Assembly: GCF_026870155.1 (NCBI RefSeq)
Contig: NZ_CP113975.1
Coordinates: forward strand, 868,001-932,000
Source: Flavobacterium marginilacus
Lineage (GTDB): Bacteria; Bacteroidota; Bacteroidia; Flavobacteriales; Flavobacteriaceae
DNA length: 64,000 nucleotides
Direction of reading: 5' to 3'
Position 1 is the first letter of the stretch, and each line of letters starts with the position of its first letter. The notes below the pieces were generated by a model. The model saw only the letters and a program-made list of their open reading frames with translations. It searched no databases and was not told the origin of the DNA. Positions 47,915 to 58,346 of the stretch are shown here, in pieces. The translations under genes were made by a program, and so were the position numbers.

Positions 47915-48850
47915 ATGACACAAACAACAAACTCCATTTTGATGATTCGGCCAGTTGCTTTTCGTATGAACGAGCAAACGGCAGTGAATAATTATTATCA
48001 AAAAGTTTTAGATGGTCTTTTGCCGGCAACAGTAAATGCAAAAGCGCAACAGGAATTTGATGTTTTTGTTGACAAGCTTCGCTCAGTTGGGGTAGACGTA
48101 ACAGTGGTAGATGATGTAGAAAATGCAGATACTCCGGACAGTATTTTTCCAAATAATTGGATTTCTTTTCATGAGAATGGAGACGTAGCACTTTATCCGA
48201 TGTTTGCTGAGAACCGCCGTCAGGAACGCCGTGAAGATATTCTGGATATTCTAGAAGAAAAAGGATTTATAATTAATAATATTATGGATTATACTTCTGC
48301 AGAAGAAGATGGTTTTTTTCTGGAAGGAACAGGAAGTTTATTATTAGATAGAGAAAACGGCAAAGCATATTGTGCTCTTTCTCCAAGAGCAGATGAAGAG
48401 TTATTTATTGAATTTTGTGAAGATTTTGAATTTACACCTGTAATTTTTGAAGCTTTTCAAACGGTTAATAACGAGCGAAAACTGATTTACCATACTAATG
48501 TCATGATGTGCATAGGAGATACATTTGCTGTTATCTGCGCTGATTCTATTGATGATAAAAAAGAACGAAAAATGGTTCTTGACAGTTTGAAAGGGGATGA
48601 AAAAGAAATAATTCTGATTACTGAAGAGCAAGTGAATAATTTTGCAGGCAATATGCTCGAAGTAAAAGGAGCTGATGACAGAAGATATTTAGTAATGAGC
48701 GCTTCGGCTCATCAGAGTCTGACCAAAAAACAAGTTGTCCAGTTAGAAGAGCATGTTACAATTTTGAGTTCAAATTTAGATACAATTGAAGCTTGTGGCG
48801 GAGGAAGCGCACGCTGTATGATGGCTGAGATTTTTTTGCCGAGAGAATAA
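47915..48850 (+). CDS. ctlX: citrulline utilization hydrolase CtlX-like amidinotransferase-fold protein
   Basis: The 311-residue pentein starts MTQTTNSILMIRPVAF, the typical CtlX N-terminus. It has DSIFPNNWISFHENG (about residues 74-88), FLEGTGSLLLDRENGKAYCALSPRAD (about 130-155), the catalytic-His region LIYHTNVMMCIGD (about 191-203) and the active-site Cys in CGGGSARCMMAEIFLP near the C-terminus. Francisella CtlX is a citrulline ureidase. Assignment to CtlX rests on recall of these motifs. With the preceding pentein it may form an arginine/citrulline catabolic pair. A bidirectional terminator follows. Confidence 0.83.
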   Translation: MTQTTNSILMIRPVAFRMNEQTAVNNYYQKVLDGLLPATVNAKAQQEFDVFVDKLRSVGVDVTVVDDVENADTPDSIFPNNWISFHENGDVALYPMFAENRRQERREDILDILEEKGFIINNIMDYTSAEEDGFFLEGTGSLLLDRENGKAYCALSPRADEELFIEFCEDFEFTPVIFEAFQTVNNERKLIYHTNVMMCIGDTFAVICADSIDDKKERKMVLDSLKGDEKEIILITEEQVNNFAGNMLEVKGADDRRYLVMSASAHQSLTKKQVVQLEEHVTILSSNLDTIEACGGGSARCMMAEIFLPRE

Positions 48851-48870
48851 TAAATACAATTCAAAAAATT

Positions 48871-48909
48871 AAATCCCAAATTCCAGCACTTTAGAATTTG
48901 GGATTTTTT
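48871..48909. terminator. bidirectional terminator between ctlX and marC-like genes
   Basis: AAATCCCAAATTC (48871-48883) and GAATTTGGGATTT (48894-48906) form a perfect 13-bp stem with T runs on both strands, fitting the convergent genes on each side. Confidence 0.93.
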
Positions 48910-48915
48910 GTGCCA

Positions 48916-49545
48916 TCACATCAAATTACTTTTAATGATATTGATTAGTGCACTGACTATGTATTGAATACCGATAGCTACAACAATAAAACCAACAATT
49001 CTTGAAATGGCAACAATTCCGGAAGCTCCAAGTATTTGAGCTAAATAGTGAGCGCTTCTTAAAATAATAAAAATAGCAATTGCGATTGCTAATATAGCTA
49101 GAGAGGCAATTATAAGTTCGTTCGTTTTGTGATGTTCCTGATAAAAAGCAATTAATAGAGATATTGACCCAGGACCAGCAAGCATTGGAATTGCTAGCGG
49201 TGTCAATGCAATATCATTTCTTTTTTGAGCATCGGTTTCTATCTTTTTATTGATACCGCGCTTTTTATTGAATTTACCCGAAAGCAAAGAAAATCCAGAG
49301 CTTACGATAATTAATCCTCCTGCAATCCTTAGAGAATCAATACTAATTCCAAAAAAGCTTAAAACATATTTTCCTATAAAAAATGAAATTATAAGAATTA
49401 AAAATACATTTATTGAAGTCCATAGTGAAATTCTTGAGCATTCCTGTTTAGAATCGTCTTGAGTAAGGCCGACAAAAATTGGAACGGTTCCAATAGGGTT
49501 TAATACAGAAAATAAAGCAACAAATAGGTAAATAAATAAATCCAT
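48916..49545 (-). CDS. MarC family integral membrane protein
   Basis: The 209-residue protein has six hydrophobic segments. It shows the family pattern: LFVALFSVLNPIGTVPIFVGLT at the N-terminus, IDSLRIAGGLIIVSSGFSLLSGK (about residues 70-92), and ALTPLAIPMLAGPGSISLLIAF (about 113-134), the second NPxG/AGPG half-repeat. MarC-family proteins are inner-membrane proteins of unclear substrate (some annotated as NAAT transporters). The gene stands alone on the minus strand. Confidence 0.92.
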   Translation of the reverse strand: MDLFIYLFVALFSVLNPIGTVPIFVGLTQDDSKQECSRISLWTSINVFLILIISFFIGKYVLSFFGISIDSLRIAGGLIIVSSGFSLLSGKFNKKRGINKKIETDAQKRNDIALTPLAIPMLAGPGSISLLIAFYQEHHKTNELIIASLAILAIAIAIFIILRSAHYLAQILGASGIVAISRIVGFIVVAIGIQYIVSALINIIKSNLM

Positions 49546-49644
49546 TCAGTATTGATTTTTGATTGTAAAATTACAATTTTCTCTATAATTAAGTTTAAAT
49601 AAGGGTTAGATTATTGTTTATTTCAGTAAAAGGGGGTGCTAATT

Positions 49645-49734
49645 ATGAAATTTCAAATCGATAGTGTTTTTAGCTGCAGTTCCTTAGAGCTTCAAAATTC
49701 TAATGCTGAATACGGGTTTAAAACAACTATTTAG
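49645..49734 (+). CDS. possible 29-residue small ORF
   Basis: MKFQIDSVFSCSSLELQNSN begins a 29-residue frame. AGGGGG lies 8 bases before its ATG, which is rare here because Bacteroidota seldom use Shine-Dalgarno sequences. No known family. It may be chance; it lies in the 238-base gap between the marC-like gene and the CoA-binding gene. Confidence 0.2.
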   Translation: MKFQIDSVFSCSSLELQNSNAEYGFKTTI

Positions 49735-49756
49735 TTAGTGCTTACTTGTTTTTGCT

Positions 49757-49764
49757 TACTTTTG
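49757..49764 (+). promoter_or_regulatory. putative -7 element of the CoA-binding gene
   Basis: TACTTTTG followed by CAC lies 19 bases before the ATG at 49784. No matching upstream TTTG is seen. The same octamer precedes recR. Confidence 0.4.
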
Positions 49765-49783
49765 CACTTCATAAAGATTTACA

Positions 49784-50152
49784 ATGATAAAAAATAAAAA
49801 AACATTAATTATTGGAGCAACTACAAAGCCTGAAAGGGCCGCTTTTAAAGCAGTTAATATGCTTGTTGCTAAAGGACATTCTGTTCTTGCAGTAGGGCAG
49901 AATGCAGGGGAAGTTGCTGGTGTAAAAATAAATACGAAAGCAATTCCGGTCAAAAATATTGATACTATTTCACTTTATATAAATCCTTCACGACAAAAAG
50001 ATTATTATAATTATATTGTAGAGGCTAGTCCTAAACGCGTGTTGTTTAACCCAGGGACTGAAAACCCAGAGTTTTATCAGCTTTTGGAATTAAACAATAT
50101 TAAATTTGAAGCAGCCTGTACATTAGTTTTACTGACATTAAATAAATATTAA
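49784..50152 (+). CDS. CoA-binding domain protein (YccU-like)
   Basis: The 122-residue single-domain Rossmann-fold protein has TLIIGATTKPERAAFKAVNMLVAKGHSVLAVG (about residues 7-38) and the characteristic FNPGTENPEFYQLLE (about 88-102). The Cys in FEAACTLVLL is the family position that can form a mixed disulfide with CoA. Its cellular role is unknown. It has its own promoter-like element and is 180 bases before recR. Confidence 0.85.
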   Translation: MIKNKKTLIIGATTKPERAAFKAVNMLVAKGHSVLAVGQNAGEVAGVKINTKAIPVKNIDTISLYINPSRQKDYYNYIVEASPKRVLFNPGTENPEFYQLLELNNIKFEAACTLVLLTLNKY

Positions 50153-50319
50153 TTGGATTTGTTTCTATCTGAAAGTAGAAATCAAATGGCATAAATTATA
50201 GTGATGTGATATTTTGAAACGATCTGCTTTTTTCGAAAAAATAAAAATTTATTTGTTTTAAAGTTGGCTATTGTCTTTAAAATAGGTTTAATTTTTAAAT
50301 GATGGTTTGTCAAATTGCT

Positions 50320-50327
50320 TACTTTTG
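50320..50327 (+). promoter_or_regulatory. putative -7 element of recR
   Basis: TACTTTTG lies just before the recR ATG at 50333, so the transcript would have almost no leader. The TTTG at 50306-50309 is only 10 bases upstream, too close for the consensus. Confidence 0.35.
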
Positions 50328-50332
50328 TACCC

Positions 50333-50953
50333 ATGGAATTTTCTTCAAAATTAATAGAAAAAGCGGTTAATGAAATGGCTCAATTGCCTGGAATTGGTAA
50401 AAGAACTGCTTTGCGATTGGTTTTGCATATTTTAAAGCAGCCAAAAGAACAAACAGTTTTTTTAGCTCAAGCGCTGGTTACAATGCGTGAGGAAATTAAA
50501 TATTGCAAAAGCTGTCATAATATATCGGATAAAGAAGTTTGTGAAATTTGTACTAATTCAAGCCGTAATCATCATATTATATGTGTGGTAGAAGATATTC
50601 GTGATGTAATGGCCATCGAAAACACAGGACAGTTTAGAGGGATTTATCATGTTTTAGGAGGTAAAATTTCACCAATAGATGGAGTCGGACCTAGTCAGCT
50701 TACTATCAGTTCATTGGTAGAAAAGGCTAAATTAGGGCAAATTAAAGAGATTATTTTTGCTCTAAGTTCTACAATGGAAGGGGATACAACCAATTTTTAT
50801 ATCTATAAACAAATAGCTGATTTAGAGATAATAGTTTCTACAATTGCAAGAGGAATTGCTGTTGGAGACGAATTAGAATACGCCGATGAAGTTACCCTTG
50901 GCAGAAGTATACTGCAAAGAGTGCCATTTGAAAAATCATTGAAAATCAATTAA
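50333..50953 (+). CDS. recR: recombination mediator RecR
   Basis: The 206-residue RecR loads RecA in the RecFOR pathway. It has a helix-hairpin-helix near the N-terminus ([20 protein letters not shown], residues 13-32), a Cys4 zinc motif ([19 protein letters not shown], about 57-75) and a Toprim domain ([29 protein letters not shown], about 80-108). The start at 50333 is preferred; an upstream TTG at 50315 overlaps the promoter-like element. The polysaccharide locus starts 70 bases downstream. Confidence 0.96.
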   Translation: MEFSSKLIEKAVNEMAQLPGIGKRTALRLVLHILKQPKEQTVFLAQALVTMREEIKYCKSCHNISDKEVCEICTNSSRNHHIICVVEDIRDVMAIENTGQFRGIYHVLGGKISPIDGVGPSQLTISSLVEKAKLGQIKEIIFALSSTMEGDTTNFYIYKQIADLEIIVSTIARGIAVGDELEYADEVTLGRSILQRVPFEKSLKIN

Positions 50954-50998
50954 ACTGTTTATTAAGTATCGTCCCTTTTTAAATAGTAATCTAAAAAC

Positions 50999-51006
50999 TA
51001 TATTTG
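50999..51006 (+). promoter_or_regulatory. possible promoter of the polysaccharide locus
   Basis: TATATTTG fits TANNTTTG and lies 17 bases before the ATG at 51024. No clear upstream TTTG. Confidence 0.35.
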
Positions 51007-51023
51007 TTATTAAATAAATACGA

Positions 51024-51815
51024 ATGAACAAGCACTTAGTCTATATTTTTTTATTTATCAGTGTATTTTTTACATCATGTATACCAGTAAAAGATTTGGT
51101 CTACCTTCAAAAAAAGGACAATTCTTCAAATGAAAATGCGATTGCAATGGTGGAGTCTAAGCCATATCGTCTGCAGACTCATGATGTGCTGAGGATTAGT
51201 ATCAAAGCTTCGGATCCTAAATTAGTAACTATTTTTAATCCAACTGCAGATGGTTCAGCGTTAGATCAGTCAGAGTCAGGGTTGTATTTTGACGGTTTTA
51301 CAGTAGATGATCATGGTAATATTAGAATTCCTGTTTTGGGAGAGATGAATGTGATGGGATTTACTTTGGAAGAAGTGCGTATTAGTATTGAAAAACAATT
51401 ATTAGCCGAATATTTTAAAGATAATGCCAGTATTTTTGTGGTAGTAAAATTAGCAGGTTTTCGTTATACAATAAATGGCGAGGTAGGAAGTACAGGGACT
51501 AAAACTTTGTTTCAGGAAAAAGTAAATATAATGGAAGCTATCGCCAATGCTGGAGATATTAGTACAACTGGTGACAGGAAAGCTGTAACGATTATTAGGC
51601 AGACTCCCAATGGTACCGAAATGAAAGACCTTGATTTGACTAATATCAATGTAATGAATTCGCCCTATTATTTTTTACAGCCAAATGACTATATTTATGT
51701 AAAACCGCTCAAGCAAAAAACATGGGGAACAGGTAGTACGGGAATTCAATCTTTGACAACGATTATTACGCTCTTGTCTTTAGTTTCTACCACTTATTTA
51801 TTGCTTAAAAAATAA
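51024..51815 (+). CDS. polysaccharide export outer-membrane lipoprotein (short Wza-like)
   Basis: The 263-residue product has a lipoprotein signal with Cys19 (FFTSC). The Poly_export (PES) domain follows (RLQTHDVLRISIKASDPKLV, about residues 49-68, and GNIRIPVLGEMNVMGFTLEEV, about 100-120). One SLBB-type domain (FRYTINGEVGSTGTKTLFQEKVNIMEAIANAGDI, about 150-183) comes next. A C-terminal hydrophobic helix (LTTIITLLSLVSTTYLLLKK) may span the outer membrane, as in Wza. It is 16 bases before the autokinase gene, the standard export pair. Confidence 0.92.
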   Translation: MNKHLVYIFLFISVFFTSCIPVKDLVYLQKKDNSSNENAIAMVESKPYRLQTHDVLRISIKASDPKLVTIFNPTADGSALDQSESGLYFDGFTVDDHGNIRIPVLGEMNVMGFTLEEVRISIEKQLLAEYFKDNASIFVVVKLAGFRYTINGEVGSTGTKTLFQEKVNIMEAIANAGDISTTGDRKAVTIIRQTPNGTEMKDLDLTNINVMNSPYYFLQPNDYIYVKPLKQKTWGTGSTGIQSLTTIITLLSLVSTTYLLLKK

Positions 51816-51831
51816 AAACAATTCCCCAAAT

Positions 51832-54291
51832 ATGTTAGATATTAAAGATTTTGCAGTTTTTGAAAATGTTCCAAGTTTTGATTTTAAGGGTTTTTTACTT
51901 AAAATACTAAGTTATTGGAAATGGTTTTTAGTATCCGTTGTTTTAGCCTTAATGGTTGCTTATCAGATTAATATACGTAAAGAAAAAATTTATAGTATTG
52001 AAACTTTAATCTCTGCAAAAGAAGAAACCAATCCTCTTTTTACCTCAAGCACAAATTTAGTTTTTAATTGGGGAGGTGCTTCTGATCAGATTCAAACTAT
52101 TTTAACCACGTTACAGTCTCGTTCTCATAATGAGCTAGTTGTGGATAAATTACAGTTTTATATTGACTATTTGGTACAAGGGAAGTATAATCTTCTTGAT
52201 GCTTATGGTGCAGTTCCATTTCATGTAGATATTGATAAAAAGCAAGGGCAATTAGCAGGAACTCTAATCGGAATAAAGTTTATTAGTGAAAATGAATATC
52301 AAATAAAAATACTTTTTGAAGGACCTTCAGTTTCAATAATTCATTATTCGGATAATAGTTATGCTAATACTTCTGTTGCTGAAGGAGAGTTTATTAAAAA
52401 GTACAAAGTTGGCGAACAAGTATCCTTGCCATTTTTAAATTGGAAACTGCAGATAAATGAAAATCCAGGGCTGTATAAAGGAAATGAATATTTTGTTCGA
52501 TTTAATGATTTTGATGGAACTGTTGCGAATTACAGAAATCTGAATGTTAGAGCAGATGACAAGGGTAGTTCAATAATCACCTTGGGAATGCAGGGAACCA
52601 ATAAAGCCAGAATGGTTGAGTATCTTAATTCTACTGTTAAGATGCTTATGAAAAGACAGCTGGATAATAAAAATCTGTTTGCAACTAATACTATTAATTT
52701 TATTGACAGCACGCTTGTGGCAATGGAGTCACAGCTAAGAAAAACTGGTGATGAACTAAAATCTTTTAGAAAAGATAAAAATATTTTTGAGATCGAAGGT
52801 GGAGGCGGAGCTAAGTTTTCTGATAAAATTCTTGATTTTGATGTTGAGAAAGATGCTGTAAACAGAAAAATAACATATTATAATTCTTTAAAAGCATATT
52901 TAAAAAACAGTGTTGATTATTCAAAACTTCCTGCTCCTTCGGTGGCGGGAATTGAAGATCCTAATATTGCTGTGAATGTGTCCAAATTGATAGCACTTTC
53001 GACTCAAAGATCGGAAATGGCTTATGCCGTAAAAAGTGAAAAAATTTTCAGGGATTTTGATAATCAAATGGAAGCTGTTAAGAATGTTTTATTAGAAAAT
53101 ATTAATACAGCCAAAGCTTCTTTGCAGTATGATCTGGCAATTGTTGAAAGTAAAATTAATGAGACAGAAAGTAAAATCAAGAGTCTTCCGGATGATCAGC
53201 AGGAATTAATTAAGATAAAAAGAAAATATGATTTGAATGATAATATCTATAGTACTTTTTTACAAAAAAGAAGTGAAGCAGATATTGTTAAAGCTGCGAA
53301 TTTATCAGACATTCATTTTATCGATCCTGCAAAAGATGTTGGAGGAGGACTAATAGGTCCAAAAACAGGAGTGAATTACATTTTGGCATTATTTATGGGA
53401 TTACTGTTGCCGTTACTGGTAATTACAATTCTTTTTTTTGTCAATAATACTATTTATAATCCTGAGGATGTAAGTAAATTGACATCTATTCCGTTAATTG
53501 GTATTGTTGGGGTTGATCCGGATAAAAATAATTTAGCTGTTTTTGACAAACCAAAATCACCATTATCGGAATCCTTTAGGGCCATTCGGTCATCTCTTCA
53601 GTTTTTGTACAAAAAAAATAATGTAGAAGGAGCAAAAACTCTCATGATTACATCATCAATTAGTGGTGAAGGAAAAACTTTTTGTTCTATAAATATTGCA
53701 ACAGTATTTGCTTTAAGTGAAAAAAAGACTGTAATTGTTGGGATGGATTTGAGAAAACCAAAGCTGTTTGATGAATTTAGTTTAGATAATTCTGTGGGTG
53801 TTGTGAATTATTTAATTAAAGATAAAACTTTGAGTGAAATTATATATCCAACTTCAGTTCCATTTCTAGATGTGATATTGTCTGGGCCAATTCCTCCTAA
53901 TCCGTCTGAGTTAATTTTGAATGATGGGATGAAAGAATTAATGGACGAGCTTAAAAGCAAGTATGATTACATTATTCTTGATACACCTCCAATTGGTTTG
54001 GTGGCCGATTCACTTGAGCTGACACAGTATTGTGATGTTACCTTGTATATTGTAAGGCAGAATTTCACAAAAAAAGAGATGATAACATTACTGAATAATA
54101 GAATAAGCCGTGGAGAACTCCATAATACGAGCATCATTTTGAATGGATTTGAAAATAAAGCTAAGTATGGAGGAGGGTATGGTTACGGCTATGGCTACGG
54201 CTACGGCAATAGTAGCTATTCAAGTGGATATCATGAAGTTGAGAAGAAAAAAAGTTTAATGGAGAAAATTGTAATTAAGAAAAAGAAATAG
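51832..54291 (+). CDS. polysaccharide co-polymerase / tyrosine autokinase (Wzc-like)
   Basis: The 819-residue inner-membrane protein controls chain length and export. It has a Wzz domain with a first TM helix near residues 33-50 ([14 protein letters not shown]), a long periplasmic coiled-coil region (about 280-510) with the G-rich domain GNKVDIKRKYD-like segment, and a second TM helix near 515-540. The BY-kinase domain has Walker [10 protein letters not shown] (about 607-615), Walker A' [12 protein letters not shown] (about 633) and Walker B YIILDTPP (about 712). The C-terminus carries a run of alternating Gly-Tyr (about residues 783-794), the probable autophosphorylation cluster. It pairs with the upstream Wza-like gene. 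Confidence 0.93.
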   Translation: MLDIKDFAVFENVPSFDFKGFLLKILSYWKWFLVSVVLALMVAYQINIRKEKIYSIETLISAKEETNPLFTSSTNLVFNWGGASDQIQTILTTLQSRSHNELVVDKLQFYIDYLVQGKYNLLDAYGAVPFHVDIDKKQGQLAGTLIGIKFISENEYQIKILFEGPSVSIIHYSDNSYANTSVAEGEFIKKYKVGEQVSLPFLNWKLQINENPGLYKGNEYFVRFNDFDGTVANYRNLNVRADDKGSSIITLGMQGTNKARMVEYLNSTVKMLMKRQLDNKNLFATNTINFIDSTLVAMESQLRKTGDELKSFRKDKNIFEIEGGGGAKFSDKILDFDVEKDAVNRKITYYNSLKAYLKNSVDYSKLPAPSVAGIEDPNIAVNVSKLIALSTQRSEMAYAVKSEKIFRDFDNQMEAVKNVLLENINTAKASLQYDLAIVESKINETESKIKSLPDDQQELIKIKRKYDLNDNIYSTFLQKRSEADIVKAANLSDIHFIDPAKDVGGGLIGPKTGVNYILALFMGLLLPLLVITILFFVNNTIYNPEDVSKLTSIPLIGIVGVDPDKNNLAVFDKPKSPLSESFRAIRSSLQFLYKKNNVEGAKTLMITSSISGEGKTFCSINIATVFALSEKKTVIVGMDLRKPKLFDEFSLDNSVGVVNYLIKDKTLSEIIYPTSVPFLDVILSGPIPPNPSELILNDGMKELMDELKSKYDYIILDTPPIGLVADSLELTQYCDVTLYIVRQNFTKKEMITLLNNRISRGELHNTSIILNGFENKAKYGGGYGYGYGYGYGNSSYSSGYHEVEKKKSLMEKIVIKKKK

Positions 54292-54313
54292 CCTACAATT
54301 AAAATATTATGTG

Positions 54314-55309
54314 ATGACTGGAAATAGTAGAAAAACAATTCTAATTACTGGAGGAGCAGGATTTATTGGGTCTAATCTATGCGAATATTTTTTGGACAAA
54401 AAATATAATGTAGTCTGTTTAGATAATTTTGCTACAGGTCATCAATATAATTTGACAGCTTTTCTTAATAATGAAAACTTCTCTTTAATAGAAGGAGATA
54501 TACGGAATTTAGATACATGCCATAAAGCAGTGCAAGGGGCTGATTATGTATTGCATCAGGCGGCTTTAGGCTCCGTTCCAAGATCAATAAATGATCCGAT
54601 AACAACAAATGATGTTAATGTTTCTGGTTTTTTGAATATGTTAGTTGCCGCAAGAGATGCAAATGTTAAACGATTTGTTTATGCAGCAAGTTCTTCAACA
54701 TATGGAGATTCTATAGGTTTGCCAAAAGTAGAAGAGGTAATAGGGAAGCCTCTTTCTCCATACGCTATAACAAAATATGTAAACGAGCTGTATGCTGAAA
54801 TTTTTAGCAGAACTTATGGATTAGAAACTATTGGCTTGCGTTATTTTAATGTATTTGGAAGAAAACAAGATCCTAATGGGGCTTATGCAGCAGTAATTCC
54901 AAAATTTGTTATGCAATTGATGAATCATGAAAGTCCCAAAATAAATGGTGACGGAAATTATTCACGGGATTTTACTTATATTGATAATGTGATTCAAATG
55001 AATGAGCTGGCTATGACTACAGAGAATCCAGAAGCGATAAATACTGTCTATAATACGGCTTATGGTGATCGCAATACTTTGAATGATTTGGTTGGTTATT
55101 TAAAATTTTTTTTAGCGGAGTATGATTCTGAGATTGCAAAAATAGAAATTGAATACGGTCCTAATAGAGCTGGAGACATTCCGCATTCATTAGCAAGTAT
55201 TGATAAAGCTAAATCAATTTTAGGATATAATCCTAAATTTTCTCTGCAGGAAGGATTGAAGGAATCGGTAAGCTGGTATTGGGAGAATCTTAGTAGAAAT
55301 AAAGAATAG
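54314..55309 (+). CDS. UDP-N-acetylglucosamine 4-epimerase (WbpP/TviC-like)
   Basis: This extended SDR enzyme has 331 residues from the ATG at 54314; a GTG three bases earlier is an alternative. The NAD-binding motif is TGGAGFIGS (about residues 12-20). The catalytic triad is Ser/Thr in [11 protein letters not shown] and Tyr-x-x-x-Lys in [11 protein letters not shown] (about 150-160). [22 protein letters not shown] is characteristic of WbpP, which interconverts UDP-GlcNAc and UDP-GalNAc. With the dehydrogenase at 56997 it would supply UDP-GalNAcA as in the Vi and O6 antigen pathways; that pairing is inferred from families. Confidence 0.87.
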   Translation: MTGNSRKTILITGGAGFIGSNLCEYFLDKKYNVVCLDNFATGHQYNLTAFLNNENFSLIEGDIRNLDTCHKAVQGADYVLHQAALGSVPRSINDPITTNDVNVSGFLNMLVAARDANVKRFVYAASSSTYGDSIGLPKVEEVIGKPLSPYAITKYVNELYAEIFSRTYGLETIGLRYFNVFGRKQDPNGAYAAVIPKFVMQLMNHESPKINGDGNYSRDFTYIDNVIQMNELAMTTENPEAINTVYNTAYGDRNTLNDLVGYLKFFLAEYDSEIAKIEIEYGPNRAGDIPHSLASIDKAKSILGYNPKFSLQEGLKESVSWYWENLSRNKE

Positions 55310-55327
55310 AAGATAAAGATTGACAAT

Positions 55328-56719
55328 ATGAAAATTACAAAAATTTGCTGCATTGGAGCTGGATATGTTGGTGGTCCAACTATGGCTGTTATTGCGCAAA
55401 AATGTCCTCACATCCAAGTGACAGTGGTGGATTTGAATTTGGAAAGGATTGCTGCATGGAATGATGAAAACACAGATAATATTCCGATTTATGAACCTGG
55501 TTTGGATGCTATTGTTGCTGAAGCCAGAGGAAGAAATCTGTTTTTTTCAACGGAAGTTGATAAAGCAATAGATGAAGCTCAAATCATTTTTATATCCGTG
55601 AATACACCTACAAAAACGTATGGTAAAGGAAAAGGAATGGCGGCTGATTTGAAATATATTGAATTGTGCGCAAGACAAATTGCAAAAGTAGCTAAAGACA
55701 ATAAAATAGTAGTTGAAAAATCAACTTTGCCAGTACGCACTGCCGAGGCTATTAAAAGTATTCTTGATACAACAGGCAATGGAGTTCAGTTTCAAATACT
55801 TTCTAATCCTGAGTTTTTGGCAGAGGGAACAGCTGTTGAGGATTTGTTGAATCCTGACAGGATATTAATAGGTGGAGATGTTTCGGCTGAGGGAGAAGAA
55901 GCGATTCAAGCTTTGGTTGATGTTTATTTGAATTGGGTAGATCCTGAAAAAATATTGACTACCAATGTTTGGTCATCAGAATTGTCAAAGTTGACTGCAA
56001 ATGCTTTTTTGGCTCAAAGAATATCGTCTATCAATGCAATGTCTGAATTATGTGAAAAAACAGGAGCCGATGTTAATGAAGTTGCTAGAGCGATTGGAAT
56101 GGATAGTCGAATTGGACCTAAATTTCTTAAAGCTTCTGTAGGATTTGGCGGTTCATGTTTTCAAAAAGACATATTAAATTTAGTTTATATCGCAAAATCA
56201 TACGGATTAAATGAAGTAGCCGATTATTGGGAGCAGGTCATTATTATAAATGATCATCAAAAGCGTCGTTTTTCAAATAATATTGTGCAGACACTTTATA
56301 ACACAGTTGCGGATAAAAAAATCACATTTTTAGGCTGGGCGTTTAAAAAGGACACTAATGATACTAGGGAGTCTGCGGCAATATACATAGCTGATGATTT
56401 GATTAATGAAAAAGCTAAAATTGCTGTTTATGATCCTAAGGTAAAAAGAGAGAAGGTATTAGCTGATTTAAATTATTTAGGAACCAGGAGTTCAGAAGAA
56501 AATTTAAAGAGTGTTATTAGTTTTGATAATCCGTATGAGTCTTGTGAAAATGCTCATGCTATTGCTGTACTTACAGAATGGGATGAATTTATGAATTACG
56601 ACTGGCAAAAAATATATGACAGTATGCAAAAACCAGCTTTTGTTTTTGACGGAAGAAATATATTGAATAAAGCAGATTTGGAAAGAATTGGATTTGCTTA
56701 TCAGGCTATCGGCTCTTAA
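55328..56719 (+). CDS. ugd: UDP-glucose 6-dehydrogenase (eukaryote-like form)
   Basis: The 463-residue enzyme oxidises UDP-glucose to UDP-glucuronate with two NAD+. The N-terminal motif is [17 protein letters not shown] (GxGYVG at residues 10-15). [24 protein letters not shown] is the conserved substrate loop, the catalytic Cys is in [15 protein letters not shown] (about residue 277), and the C-terminal Rossmann domain holds [19 protein letters not shown]. Length and motifs match animal and plant UGDH more than the shorter bacterial Ugd. It lies 18 bases after the epimerase. Confidence 0.93.
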   Translation: MKITKICCIGAGYVGGPTMAVIAQKCPHIQVTVVDLNLERIAAWNDENTDNIPIYEPGLDAIVAEARGRNLFFSTEVDKAIDEAQIIFISVNTPTKTYGKGKGMAADLKYIELCARQIAKVAKDNKIVVEKSTLPVRTAEAIKSILDTTGNGVQFQILSNPEFLAEGTAVEDLLNPDRILIGGDVSAEGEEAIQALVDVYLNWVDPEKILTTNVWSSELSKLTANAFLAQRISSINAMSELCEKTGADVNEVARAIGMDSRIGPKFLKASVGFGGSCFQKDILNLVYIAKSYGLNEVADYWEQVIIINDHQKRRFSNNIVQTLYNTVADKKITFLGWAFKKDTNDTRESAAIYIADDLINEKAKIAVYDPKVKREKVLADLNYLGTRSSEENLKSVISFDNPYESCENAHAIAVLTEWDEFMNYDWQKIYDSMQKPAFVFDGRNILNKADLERIGFAYQAIGS

Positions 56720-56775
56720 TTTTCTAATTTGTAGTAAAATGCAACTTAAAAGCAATTTTTTTTATAACAAAGGGA

Positions 56776-56797
56776 GTCACTAAAAACAGTGATTTTT
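56776..56797 (+). terminator. possible weak terminator after ugd
   Basis: TCACT, a 6-base loop, AGTGA and then six T residues form a short stem-loop. The stem is only five pairs, so termination may be partial. The rest of the 277-base gap holds a promoter-like TATCTTTG (56925-56932). Confidence 0.45.
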
Positions 56798-56924
56798 TAC
56801 TTTTATTTATAATTTTAAAAAATAGATTTTTGCTGATTATTAGATGCTTATGCTTTTAGTCGGTGGAAATCCTTATTTTGGTTTTAAAGCTGTTTTTTTG
56901 GCAAAATTGCTTGTTTATTTTTAG

Positions 56925-56932
56925 TATCTTTG
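56925..56932 (+). promoter_or_regulatory. putative -7 element of the nucleotide-sugar dehydrogenase gene
   Basis: TATCTTTG fits TANNTTTG. It is about 65 bases before the TTG start of the next gene, and supports a new transcription unit at this point. Confidence 0.5.
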
Positions 56933-56996
56933 CCGACCCGATATAGAGTAGGATTGCATTTTGATTGTTAAAAATGTTATTCTTTGAATTTTATAA

Positions 56997-58313
56997 TTGG
57001 AATTTAAAAGCCAACAATATATTAAGAAGTTGAATAAAGACATAAAAATTGCAGTAATAGGTTTGGGTTATGTTGGTTTGCCTTTGGCTCGATTGTTTGC
57101 TACACAATTTTCAGTTGTAGGTTTTGATATTAACGTTTCAAGAGTTAAAGCATTACAATCGGGAGTAGATAATACTCTAGAGGTTGATAGTGAAACGTTA
57201 CAAAGTGTGTTAGTTCAAAATAGGGATCATAAAACTGGACTATTTTGTTCTTCTGAAGTAAAAGATATTGCTGACTGTAATTATTTTATTGTTACAGTAC
57301 CTACGCCGGTTGATAAAAATAATCGCCCTGATTTAACCCCTTTGTATAAGTCAAGTGAAACAGTTGGTTCTGTTTTAAAAAAAGGAGATATTGTTATTTA
57401 TGAATCTACTGTATATCCGGGTGTTACTGAAGAGGAATGTGTTCCGGTTTTAGAGAAAATTTCAGGATTACAATTTAATGTTGATTTTTTTGCGGGATAT
57501 TCTCCTGAGCGGATTAATCCAGGAGATAAAGAGCATACTGTTGATAAAATATTAAAAATTACTTCAGGTTCTACACCAGAAATTGGATTAAAAGTAGATC
57601 AATTATATAAATCAGTAATCATTGCCGGAACTCATCTTGCTCCTTCAATAAAAGTTGCAGAAGCCGCTAAGGTAATTGAGAATTCACAAAGAGATATTAA
57701 CATCGCTTTTGTCAATGAATTGGCAAAAATATTCAATCTTTTGAATATCGATACTACAGCTGTACTTAAAGCTGCTGGTACAAAATGGAATTTTTTACCT
57801 TTTAAACCAGGTTTAGTTGGAGGGCATTGTATTGGTGTAGATCCATATTATTTAGCACAAAAAGCCCAAGAAAAAGGGTATCATCCTGAAATTATATTGG
57901 CAGGCCGTCGTTTGAATGACAGTATGGGTGAATATGTTGCTTCGCAGGTTGTAAAACTAATGATTAAAAGTGGTATTTCAATCAATGGTGCCAGTTTACT
58001 GATGTTAGGTATTACATTCAAAGAAAATTGTCCAGATGTTAGGAATACTAAGATTGTAGATGTGATAAAAGCATTAGAAGATTATGGAATTCAAGTTACT
58101 ATTTTTGATCCTTGGGCAAATTCAGATGAAGTGAATCACGAATATGGACTAAAGACTATAAATGAAAAGCCTGATGCAGTTTTTGATGCTATAGTTTTAG
58201 GTGTTGCTCATGTGGAGTTTTTAGATTTAAATATCAATTCACTTAGAAGTAAGAAAAGTGTGCTTTATGATGTTAAGGGGGTTTTGGCTGATGATGTTGA
58301 TGGTAGATTATGA
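56997..58313 (+). CDS. nucleotide sugar dehydrogenase (WbpO/TviB-like UDP-N-acetylhexosamine 6-dehydrogenase)
   Basis: The 438-residue product has [20 protein letters not shown] (about residues 16-35) as the NAD site. [26 protein letters not shown] and the [13 protein letters not shown] loop (about 175-187) are typical of WbpO/TviB. The catalytic Cys is in [15 protein letters not shown] (about residue 280), and the C-terminal domain has [17 protein letters not shown]. No ATG lies near the N-terminus in frame: the possible starts are TTG at 56997 or 57030. TTG at 56997 gives a 15-residue extension before the Rossmann strand. With the epimerase at 54314 it would make UDP-GalNAcA or a related uronic acid. 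Confidence 0.9.
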   Translation: MEFKSQQYIKKLNKDIKIAVIGLGYVGLPLARLFATQFSVVGFDINVSRVKALQSGVDNTLEVDSETLQSVLVQNRDHKTGLFCSSEVKDIADCNYFIVTVPTPVDKNNRPDLTPLYKSSETVGSVLKKGDIVIYESTVYPGVTEEECVPVLEKISGLQFNVDFFAGYSPERINPGDKEHTVDKILKITSGSTPEIGLKVDQLYKSVIIAGTHLAPSIKVAEAAKVIENSQRDINIAFVNELAKIFNLLNIDTTAVLKAAGTKWNFLPFKPGLVGGHCIGVDPYYLAQKAQEKGYHPEIILAGRRLNDSMGEYVASQVVKLMIKSGISINGASLLMLGITFKENCPDVRNTKIVDVIKALEDYGIQVTIFDPWANSDEVNHEYGLKTINEKPDAVFDAIVLGVAHVEFLDLNINSLRSKKSVLYDVKGVLADDVDGRL

Positions 58314-58346
58314 TAAGCTAAAAAAGACATAAATTAAAAACATAAA

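Noticed and set aside
50155..50190. Imperfect hairpin (TTTCTA / TAGAAA) after the CoA-binding gene
   Set aside because: Short, mismatched stem with no T tract, so I do not call it a terminator.
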